A DNA stretch of 52,077 nucleotides from positions 1 through 52,077 of the forward strand of contig CANIZL010000044.1 in NCBI GenBank assembly GCA_947471985.1, in the 5' to 3' direction. Below the pieces are notes generated by a model. That model searched no databases and was not told the origin of the DNA. It saw nothing but the letters and a program-made list of their open reading frames with translations. The number at the start of each line of letters is the position of its first letter. The first letter of the stretch is position 1. Positions 1-9,917 of the stretch are shown here, piece by piece. The position numbers and the translations under genes were made by a program. The stretch is from Verrucomicrobiota bacterium. GTDB lineage: Bacteria > Verrucomicrobiota > Verrucomicrobiia > Limisphaerales > UBA9464.

Positions 1-610
1 ACAAGGTCAGTTTCTCAACCTCCGACGCCAAAGCCCGCAGATTCGGACCGACCCGATTGACGAGTTCCGCGAGGGCTTCGTCGGCGATATCCTTGCCGGC
101 GGCCTGAATGGCCCGAATGGCTTCGCTCTCCGCCTTTCCAGCCCAGTCCTTGTCCTCCGCGGAAAGCGCGGCAAACATCTCGACCGATCCGAGCTTCGCG
201 AGGGTTTTGTAAAAGGTGCGTACGCGGTTGGGTTTGCCGCCCGAGATCAATAGACGAACCCCGTCCCAGCGGAACGTCTTCAACTCGTCCGCCAAAACAC
301 CCAATTCGGCCGTCACCGCCGCGCTCCCCGCGGTTCGTTCCTCGCCCAGAAAGGTGCAATTCTGCCACCACACCACCTTGGCGCCCCCAAAAAACGGCAG
401 CGTGTTCAGCGCTTCGCGCAGGCGGCCGATCGATTTCAGGGCCTCGTCCGTGTTCAGCGCCGTGGCATCGACGATCTCGTGGTCCATCCCGCCCAGCTCC
501 ACCGTCCAAGTGGCATACGCCTGTTTCGCCCGTTGTTTCACGGAGAAGTCATCGTCCCCGCAGATCAACAGGACGGGCGCGGACGCAGCGGTTTCAGGGG
601 CGGCAGCCAT
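1..610 (-). CDS. holA: DNA polymerase III delta subunit (clamp loader), 3' end cut by window
   Basis: Minus-strand frame opening with ATG at 608-610 and running off the left edge without a stop, giving 203 codons. The N-terminus has the family's opening strand ending LLICGDDDF, then a conserved stretch around residues 70-82 (LNTLPFFGGAKVV) that resembles the 'P-F-F...K-V-V-W' segment of HolA. The segment ending in LRALASEVEKLTL matches the domain II helices where HolA proteins carry 'D-L-R-x-L-x-x-E-I-E-K-L'. In the family the protein opens the sliding clamp ring during replication. birA lies 106 bp upstream on the same strand, so the two may be co-transcribed. The C-terminal third is outside the window. 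Identification is from remembered family motifs; delta subunits diverge strongly, so this is likely rather than certain. Confidence 0.82.
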   Translation of the reverse strand, partial: MAAAPETAASAPVLLICGDDDFSVKQRAKQAYATWTVELGGMDHEIVDATALNTDEALKSIGRLREALNTLPFFGGAKVVWWQNCTFLGEERTAGSAAVTAELGVLADELKTFRWDGVRLLISGGKPNRVRTFYKTLAKLGSVEMFAALSAEDKDWAGKAESEAIRAIQAAGKDIADEALAELVNRVGPNLRALASEVEKLTL

Positions 611-716
611 GGCACTCAGAGTTCAAAACATTTCCCGCGAACGGGACCCCGACCGCCCCGGAATATCGGGCGGACGGACGCACCCAGCCTCTGCGGTCGG
701 AAGCCCCACGTCATCC

Positions 717-1697
717 TCATTTTTCCAGGATCACATCGCCCCCCACCACGCGCTCCAGCCGACCGTGCTCGGTGCGCAAGAGGAGAGCACCCTCGTCATC
801 CAACGCTTCGGCCCGGCCGGCGACGATCCGATCGCCGACGTGCAACGTCACCCGCCGGCCGAGCGTCACGCACCGGCGCATCCATTCGTCGCTGAGTTCG
901 TGAAAATCCCCGGCCAGGAAGCGCGTATACACGGTGTCCAATTCCTGAATCAGGGCCGTGGCCAATCCCGGGCGGTCAATTGGCTCACCCGCCTGTTCGC
1001 TCAGGGAAGTCACCACGTCCCGCAGTTCCTCCGGCAGATCCGCGGAACGAAGATTTACGTCGAGACCGATGCCCAGGATCACGTGGCGGATGTGATCCAG
1101 CTCGGCGCCCAACTCCAGCAGGATGCCGGCGGCCTTGCGATCCCCGAAGACAATGTCGTTGGGCCACTTGATCCCGGGGCGGAGACCGGTGTGTTTCTCG
1201 ATGGCCCGCGCCACGGCCACCGCGGTGATCACGGTTAACTGGGTCGCCGCCTGCGGTGCGAGACGGGGACGCAGGAGCACGGAACACCACAAACCCTGCC
1301 CCGCGGGCGAAAGCCAGGTCCGGCCGAGGCGACCACGCCCTTTGGTCTGAGATTCCGCAAAAACCACAATCCCTTCCGCCACGCCATCCCGGGCCAATTT
1401 TTCCACCACGTCATTGGTCGAAGTGGTTTCGGCAAACACCCGAATGTCCCGGCCAATGCTCCGCACGGGACCGAGGCGGGCGAGCAGATCCTCGCCATGG
1501 AGGACGTCGGGGGACGCCCGCAGGACATATCCGGCGTGCGGACTCGCCTCGATATCGTAGCCAAACCGCCGCAATTCCTCGATCCGATTCCATACCGCCG
1601 CGCGCGACACGCCCAGTTCCTTGGCCAGCAGGGCCCCCGAGGCACCGTTCACGCCGCCGGCTCGGAGGGCCCGCAAGATCAATACGTCAGTATGCAC
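717..1697 (-). CDS. birA: Bifunctional biotin operon repressor / biotin-[acetyl-CoA-carboxylase] ligase
   Basis: Predicted 326 residues, close to the roughly 320 of the E. coli protein. An N-terminal winged helix (about residues 5-60, with SRAAVWNRIEEL at 31-42) precedes the ligase domain. The biotin/ATP loop GRGRLGRTW is at 120-128 and KWPND at 177-181, with the expected lysine in DRKAAG shortly after, then a C-terminal SH3-like domain. The reaction makes biotinyl-AMP and transfers biotin to the carrier protein lysine; the HTH suggests it also represses transcription. The frame stays open far upstream, but homology begins at VHTDVLILRAL, so GTG 1695-1697 is chosen; no clear Shine-Dalgarno (SD) supports it. 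It diverges from ilvE across 129 bp that must hold both promoters. Confidence 0.93.
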   Translation of the reverse strand: MHTDVLILRALRAGGVNGASGALLAKELGVSRAAVWNRIEELRRFGYDIEASPHAGYVLRASPDVLHGEDLLARLGPVRSIGRDIRVFAETTSTNDVVEKLARDGVAEGIVVFAESQTKGRGRLGRTWLSPAGQGLWCSVLLRPRLAPQAATQLTVITAVAVARAIEKHTGLRPGIKWPNDIVFGDRKAAGILLELGAELDHIRHVILGIGLDVNLRSADLPEELRDVVTSLSEQAGEPIDRPGLATALIQELDTVYTRFLAGDFHELSDEWMRRCVTLGRRVTLHVGDRIVAGRAEALDDEGALLLRTEHGRLERVVGGDVILEK

Positions 1698-1826
1698 CAG
1701 AAAGAGGGCTGATCTCTTAGCACACCCCGGACCAGTCGCCAACCTGCCACCCGCGGACCGCCCCGAAGTTTTTCCGCGCCTTGCGCCCGGGCCGGCGTAT
1801 CGCCTAGCATCCCGCCCCTTCCGTTT

Positions 1827-2699
1827 ATGAAAGTGTACATTGATGGTCAGTTCCTCGACGAAGCCAACGCCAAGGTGAGCGTGTTTGATCACGGTCTCCT
1901 CTACGGCGACGGCGTATTCGAGGGCATCCGGATGTACCACAACCGGGTTTTCAAACTCCGGGAGCACATCGAACGGCTTTACTGGTCCGCCAAGGCCATC
2001 TTGCTGGAGATTCCCATGACCCAGGAGGAGATGATCCAGGCCACGATCGAAACGTGCCGCCAGAACAATCTCCGGGACGGCTACATCCGACTGCTGGTCA
2101 CCCGTGGCAAGGGAACGCTCGGGCTCGATCCCCGGCGCTGTCCGAAGCCGTCGGTGGTCATCATCGCCGCCAACCTCCAGATGTATCCGGCCGAGCTTTA
2201 CCAAAAGGGCATGGCCATCGTCACGGTGCCGACGACCCGCAATCTGGTGAACTCGGTCAATCCCGCGATCAAGTCGCTGAATTACCTGAACAACATCCTG
2301 GCCAAGATCGAAGCGAACAACGCCGGAGTGGAAGAGGCCATCATGCTGAACAGCGATGGCTTCGTCGCCGAATGCACCGGGGACAATGTCTTCATCATCC
2401 AGAAGGGTCGCCTGATGACCCCGCCGCTGAGCGCCGGAGCGCTTTACGGGATTACCCGCAACACCGTGCTGGATTGCGCTCGAGCCGCCGGCATCCCCAC
2501 CAGCGAACCGCTGATGACCCGCTACGATGTCTACACGGCGGACGAGATGTTCCTGACCGGCACCGCGGCGGAAATGATTCCCGTCGTCAAAGTGGACGGC
2601 CGCGTGATCGGGAACGGACAAGTCGGTCCGTTGACGCTCCAGCTGCTGGCCGCGTTCCGGGAGACCACCAAGACCGCGGGCGAAATCATTTTCGCCTGA
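1827..2699 (+). CDS. ilvE: Class IV PLP aminotransferase, branched-chain amino acid type
   Basis: A 290-residue fold-type IV aminotransferase. The N-terminal segment FDHGLLYGDGVFEGIR (20-35) and the lysine-bearing IKSLNYLNN (148-156, K149 predicted to bind PLP) are diagnostic. The later ECTGDNVFI and LTGTAAEMIPV segments bind the cofactor phosphate. These enzymes transfer the amino group between glutamate and the 2-oxo acids of leucine, isoleucine and valine. D-amino acid aminotransferase and aminodeoxychorismate lyase share the fold; the overall sequence looks most like the archaeal/bacterial IlvE type, but substrate cannot be proven from motifs. Start is ATG 1827. A strong bidirectional terminator follows. 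Confidence 0.85.
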   Translation: MKVYIDGQFLDEANAKVSVFDHGLLYGDGVFEGIRMYHNRVFKLREHIERLYWSAKAILLEIPMTQEEMIQATIETCRQNNLRDGYIRLLVTRGKGTLGLDPRRCPKPSVVIIAANLQMYPAELYQKGMAIVTVPTTRNLVNSVNPAIKSLNYLNNILAKIEANNAGVEEAIMLNSDGFVAECTGDNVFIIQKGRLMTPPLSAGALYGITRNTVLDCARAAGIPTSEPLMTRYDVYTADEMFLTGTAAEMIPVVKVDGRVIGNGQVGPLTLQLLAAFRETTKTAGEIIFA

Positions 2700-2725
2700 T
2701 GCGGTAATTCCTGGGGTCCAAAAGC

Positions 2726-2766
2726 AAAAGCCGCCGCCCGTCCTCTCGGACAGCGGCGGCTTTTTT
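2726..2766. terminator. Bidirectional intrinsic terminator between ilvE and the glucosidase gene
   Basis: A perfect 12-bp inverted repeat (AAAAGCCGCCGC at 2726-2737, GCGGCGGCTTTT at 2753-2764) with a 15-nt loop. It is T-rich on the plus side and, read from the other strand, also ends in a T run. It sits between the convergent stops of ilvE (2699) and the GH63 gene (2778), as expected for a shared terminator. Confidence 0.88.
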
Positions 2767-2777
2767 GTGTCGCCGAC

Positions 2778-5534
<2,757 letters not shown>

Positions 5535-5639
5535 GGACCGGTAGTACCGGCAAACCCACCGAAAGGCAAACGCCGTCGGTGTTTCGACGGAGATCGTCGG
5601 GAGTGCGGATCGACGGGGAAAAACCGGCGCGCCGCGGAC

Positions 5640-8423
5640 TTAACGCTCGGGGAACTCGAACTCGATCTTGCCCTTGTCCTTGACCACCAGATGCGCGCTG
5701 AAGGGTTTGCCAAAGCGGCTCACGAACTGATCAAAGAGGTCCGTTTTCCCCTTGGTCACCAGTTTCTGGAACTGCTCCACGGAGATCGGCTGCCCGCTCT
5801 TCACCTTATCCAGCTTGAACGTGCATTTCCGGCTGTCGGCCTGGGTCCGCTCGCAGAGATACTGCTCGGGGCCTTCAAAGAGATTGCTGCCGCACTTCGG
5901 GCATTTGCCCAGCACCGGCAGGCCGCCGAAATCAATTTTCGGTACCACCTTTTTCTCGCCGTCCGCGCCCGCCTTGCCGGCCTTCTTCTCCCGGGGGGCA
6001 AACTCAAAGCTCACTTTGGCGCCATCCCACTTGAGAAACGCTTCAAACTTCCGGTTCGTCTTATTGGAGACAAAGCCCCGCAGCAGATCGGTCTTGCCGT
6101 CGGCGAGCAATTTCTGAATCTGAGCCGGCTCCACCGGCTGTTGCAGGATGAGTTTGCCCGTCCGAAAATCACACTTCTTGCTGCCGTCCGCGGAGTGTTC
6201 GCAGCCGTAATTCATGCCCAGGTCAAACACCCGCCCCGCACATTTGGGACACTTGCCGAGCGGCTCCTTGCCGGTGAGATCAATAACCGTGCCGCCGTCC
6301 TTGTCCTCTCCAAAGTCGAATTTGACCTCAAACTCGGGCGACAATTTCATCACCGCGGCAAACGGGCGGCCCAGGCGGGAACGGAAGCCCTGCAAGGGAC
6401 CGATCTCGTGTTTGGTCAGCAGGATCTCCGCCTCCGCGGGCTCGAACTGCCGTCCCGAAATGATCTTCCAGAAGCCCCAGTCGCACTTCTGGCACTGGAA
6501 TTTTTTGTAGTTCTCGTGCACCGGTCCGCCGCATTTCGGACAGGTCGCCTGCAATACCCCAAAGTCGCCGGGGACCGTGTCCGCCTCGTACGCCTTGGTC
6601 TGTTGAACCATGCGGCGGGTGAGTTCGCGGATCTCCGCCATGAACTCGGCCCGGGGCAGCTGGCCCTTCTCCATGCGCTTGAGCTGGAACTCCCAATTGC
6701 CCGTAAGTTCGGGCTTGGTCAGGTCCTGAATGCCCAGGCCGTTCAAAAGGGCAATCAGTGAAAACGCCTTGGGCGTGGGCTGCAGTTCGCGACCCAGTCG
6801 ATGCATGTACTGCTCGCTGATGAGACCTTCGATCGTGGCCGCCCGCGTGGCCGGCGTGCCCAGACCGCGTTCGCTCATCGCTTCGCGCAATTCCTCGTCG
6901 TCCACCAGCTTGCCCGCGCCTTCCATTGCCGACAACAGCGTGGCTTCCGTGTAGCGCGGCGGCGGCTTGGTCAGGCTGTGCTTGACGTCGATGTCCGCCG
7001 TGCGGACCACCTCGCTCGGCGTCACCGGTACCAAGCGGGGGGTGTCTTCGTTGTCGACTTCGCGGCCGTACACTTCCAGCCAGCCCAACTTGACCAGCAC
7101 CTTGCCCACGGACTTGAACGGCTCGCCCTCGACGCGCGTAATCCGGGTGGTCTCCAGAAATTCCGCCGGTGGAAAGAACACCGCCAGAAACCGCTTGGTG
7201 ACGAGTTCGTACAGCTTTTGTTCCGGCTCGGACAACGACCGCGGCACCTGCCCCGTGGGAATGATCGCAAAGTGATCGCTGATCTTGTCGTTGTTGAAAA
7301 TCCGTTTGTTGGGACGCACCCAGCCCTGCTGGAGAATCGTTTGAGCGAATCCCGCAAACGGCGTTTCCGCCATCCCCGCCAGCGTCTCCCGCACCGTGGG
7401 CAGGTAATCCTCCGGCAGATGCCGGGAATCCGTACGGGGATAGGTGAGCACCTTGTGCTTCTCATACAGCGCCTGGGCGAGCCCCAGGGTGTTCTTCGCG
7501 CTGAAGCCAAACCGGCTGTTGGCTTCGCGTTGCAAGGACGTGAGATCGTACAGCAACGGCGAGAGCTGGGTCGCCGGTTTGCTTTCCTCGGTGGCGATGC
7601 CGGGTTTGCCCAGGCATTTGGCCTTGATCTCGGCCGGCCGTTGGGAATTCCACAGCCGATCCGCCTTCAATTCCGCGTCCTTGCCGTCCCCCTTCTTGAA
7701 GGATTCGTCGAACCAAATCCCCGGATAACTGCCGGCGGCGGCATCGAACGTGGCCACCACCTCCCAGTAATCGCGCGGGATAAACTTCCGGATCTTATCC
7801 TCCCGTTCCACCACGATCGCCAGCGTCGGGGTCTGCACCCGGCCGACGGTGGTCAGTTGGAAACCGCCCGTTTTGTTGTTGAAGGCGGTCATGGCGCGGG
7901 TGCCATTGATGCCCACCAGCCAATCAGCTTCCGCCCGGCAAACTGAGGCGTCGGCCAAAGGACGCATCTCGGCATCGGTCCGCAGCTTATTGAAGCCGTC
8001 GCGGATCGATCCCTGGGTCATGGACTGCAACCACAGGCGCTTCACCGGCTGTTTCGCCGCCGTGTAGGTCGCCACATTGCGGAAAATCAGCTCCCCCTCC
8101 CGGCCGGCGTCGCAAGCATTGACCAGGGTGTCGATATCCTTCCGTTTGATCAGCTTGGCCAGGCTTTTGAGCTTATTCTCGTTCTTCTCGATCGGTCGAA
8201 GCCCGAACTGCGGCGGCAGGTGCGGCAGGGCGGCAAAGGTCCACTTCCCCTTCTTGACCTCGAACTCCTCCGGGACCGCCAACTCCAGCAGGTGGCCGAC
8301 GGCCGACGCAATGACCATGTCGTCGCGCTCAAAGTGATCGTCGGCCTTGGAGAATCCCCCCAGTGCCTTGGCGATGTCGGACGCGACGGACGGTTTTTCA
8401 GCGATGACGAGGGCTTTACCCAT
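5640..8423 (-). CDS. topB: DNA topoisomerase III (type IA)
   Basis: A 927-residue type IA topoisomerase, much longer than the 653 of E. coli TopB. The Toprim start ALVIAEKPSVASDIAKAL (4-21), the metal-binding DAGREGE (105-111) and the catalytic tyrosine Y328 in LTYPRTDS are all present, so the enzyme should be active. The extra length is C-terminal: three CxxC...C zinc-ribbon modules alternate with three topoisomerase C-terminal repeats (segments containing GFRSRLGRPF, GFVSNKTNRKF and QFVSRFGKPF). It relaxes or decatenates DNA through a transient 5'-phosphotyrosyl single-strand break. It reads divergently from folC across 156 bp. Start is ATG 8421-8423. Confidence 0.95.
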   Translation of the reverse strand: MGKALVIAEKPSVASDIAKALGGFSKADDHFERDDMVIASAVGHLLELAVPEEFEVKKGKWTFAALPHLPPQFGLRPIEKNENKLKSLAKLIKRKDIDTLVNACDAGREGELIFRNVATYTAAKQPVKRLWLQSMTQGSIRDGFNKLRTDAEMRPLADASVCRAEADWLVGINGTRAMTAFNNKTGGFQLTTVGRVQTPTLAIVVEREDKIRKFIPRDYWEVVATFDAAAGSYPGIWFDESFKKGDGKDAELKADRLWNSQRPAEIKAKCLGKPGIATEESKPATQLSPLLYDLTSLQREANSRFGFSAKNTLGLAQALYEKHKVLTYPRTDSRHLPEDYLPTVRETLAGMAETPFAGFAQTILQQGWVRPNKRIFNNDKISDHFAIIPTGQVPRSLSEPEQKLYELVTKRFLAVFFPPAEFLETTRITRVEGEPFKSVGKVLVKLGWLEVYGREVDNEDTPRLVPVTPSEVVRTADIDVKHSLTKPPPRYTEATLLSAMEGAGKLVDDEELREAMSERGLGTPATRAATIEGLISEQYMHRLGRELQPTPKAFSLIALLNGLGIQDLTKPELTGNWEFQLKRMEKGQLPRAEFMAEIRELTRRMVQQTKAYEADTVPGDFGVLQATCPKCGGPVHENYKKFQCQKCDWGFWKIISGRQFEPAEAEILLTKHEIGPLQGFRSRLGRPFAAVMKLSPEFEVKFDFGEDKDGGTVIDLTGKEPLGKCPKCAGRVFDLGMNYGCEHSADGSKKCDFRTGKLILQQPVEPAQIQKLLADGKTDLLRGFVSNKTNRKFEAFLKWDGAKVSFEFAPREKKAGKAGADGEKKVVPKIDFGGLPVLGKCPKCGSNLFEGPEQYLCERTQADSRKCTFKLDKVKSGQPISVEQFQKLVTKGKTDLFDQFVSRFGKPFSAHLVVKDKGKIEFEFPER

Positions 8424-8579
8424 GGTGAACGGCGGCTTGTGTAGACATCCCGGGGTGTCGGCGGCAAGGTTTTGTTTTGGAAGAACGCCCGGACTCCACC
8501 CCGGCCGGACCCCCTTCTTCGCACATTTCCGACGCTATTCGCATTGTTTTTCCGGAAATTCGCTCCGAATACTCCCGCT

Positions 8580-9917
8580 GTGACCGTCGCGGAGGCCCTG
8601 GCGTACCTGCATTCCCTGCAACAGTTCGGCTTTCAGCCCGGACTGGCCTCCACCCGTCGCCTGGCCGCCTTGGTCGGCAATCCTCACGATCGGCTGGCCT
8701 TTATCCACGTGGCCGGGACGAACGGCAAGGGTTCCGTCTGCGCTCTGCTGGAGAGCGTCTACCGGACCAGCGGCCGGCGCGTGGGGCTCTTTACGTCGCC
8801 GCACTTGATCCGCTTCGGCGAACGGATCCAGATCAACCGGAGCCTGTTGCCGGAATCGGAGCTGGCCCGGCTCACCGCCACCCTCCGCTCCGCCCTCGAG
8901 GCCGAGAACGCCCGGACACCCGGCGATCCGCTGACCCCCACCTTTTTCGAATTCACCACGGTGTTGGCGCTGCTGTGGTTTGCCGAACAGGGCGTCGACC
9001 TAGTGATTTGGGAAACCGGTCTCGGCGGCCGCTGGGATGCCACCAACATCGTCACTCCGCTGGCCAGCGTGATCACCAACATCGCCCTCGACCACCAACG
9101 GATCCTCGGCTCCACGACCGCGGCGATCGCCGCGGAAAAGGCCGGCATCATCAAGCCGGAGGTGCCCGTGCTCACGGCCACGGATGATTTTGACGCCCGG
9201 GCGGTGATTGAATTCCGGGCGCGGGAACTGGCGGTGCCCTGCGTGATGATCGGCCCGTCAGAAGTGGCCAATTTCCGTCACGCACTGGGCCTGTCCGGAG
9301 CGCATCAACGGGTCAATGGCGCCTTGGCGGCGGCCACGGTGCGGCTGCTCCGGGCGTGGCTGCCCGTCAGCGATGAAGCGCTGGCCGCCGGACTCGCGAC
9401 CGTCCAATGGGCCGGACGCCTGCAGCAAATTCAGCGGGGCTCCCAAACCTTCCTGCTGGACGGCGCTCACAACCGGGCCGGCATCGCCGCCCTCCAAAAG
9501 GCCCTCCCGGAACATTTCCCGGGAACCCCGCCCACGCTGATTCTCGGCATGTTGGAGGACAAGGATTGGGCGGAAATGGCGGCGGCCCTCGTACCCCTTT
9601 GCCGCCGCGTGCTGACCGCGCCGGTCGCTAGTCCCCGAACGGTCTCTGCCGAAGCTCTGCGGGATGCCTGTCGGACCGCCACGGTTGCGCGTCCGGTCAA
9701 AGCCGTCGGGTCGGTCGCCGAAGCCCTGAAGCAAAGCGCACCCGATAGCCGCGTCGTGATTACCGGGTCGCTTTATTTCATCGGGGAGGCCTTGGCCCTG
9801 CTCGAGCAGCCCGACGAATCACCGCTCAACCGCGAGGTCGATCGACGGCTCAATGATTGGTCGCCCGGCGGCTCCGGTACCGTTCCCGCAGGGTCAGAAT
9901 TGCCGGCAAGGCGGTGA
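8580..9917 (+). CDS. folC: Folylpolyglutamate synthase / dihydrofolate synthase
   Basis: Predicted 445 residues. The ATP-binding loop IHVAGTNGKGS spans about 42-52, followed by FTSPHLIRFGERIQIN, the TFFEFTT segment, WETGLGGRWDATN and NIALDHQ, all hallmarks of Mur-ligase-like FolC proteins. The C-terminal domain carries DGAHNRAG. The enzyme adds glutamate to dihydropteroate and folates in the cytoplasm. The frame is open from an ATG at 8472, but the family begins at the helix TVAEALAYLHSL, so GTG 8580 is preferred. Its 3' end overlaps the convergent MMPL gene by 68 bp. The extra tail after LALLEQ (about 35 residues, Arg/Pro-rich) lies in that overlap and is probably not conserved. Confidence 0.92.
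   Translation: MTVAEALAYLHSLQQFGFQPGLASTRRLAALVGNPHDRLAFIHVAGTNGKGSVCALLESVYRTSGRRVGLFTSPHLIRFGERIQINRSLLPESELARLTATLRSALEAENARTPGDPLTPTFFEFTTVLALLWFAEQGVDLVIWETGLGGRWDATNIVTPLASVITNIALDHQRILGSTTAAIAAEKAGIIKPEVPVLTATDDFDARAVIEFRARELAVPCVMIGPSEVANFRHALGLSGAHQRVNGALAAATVRLLRAWLPVSDEALAAGLATVQWAGRLQQIQRGSQTFLLDGAHNRAGIAALQKALPEHFPGTPPTLILGMLEDKDWAEMAAALVPLCRRVLTAPVASPRTVSAEALRDACRTATVARPVKAVGSVAEALKQSAPDSRVVITGSLYFIGEALALLEQPDESPLNREVDRRLNDWSPGGSGTVPAGSELPARR

Noticed and set aside
653-673. Inverted repeat CCGCCC/GGGCGG between birA and holA
   Set aside because: It lacks a T tract and sits in a GC-rich gap where such pairs arise by chance, so it is not called as a terminator.
216-1238. Long plus-strand open frame opposite holA and birA
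   Set aside because: It has no recognisable domain, its sequence is arginine/proline-rich nonsense, and the minus strand carries two well-defined genes. It is a GC-driven shadow frame.
1698-2621. Upstream extension of birA through the ilvE region on the minus strand
   Set aside because: The extra 300 codons have no relation to BirA and lie antisense to ilvE; homology starts at the winged helix.
5621-5639. GC-rich palindrome plus T run past the topB stop
   Set aside because: The stem would be only 3-4 bp around a short loop, too weak to call a terminator.
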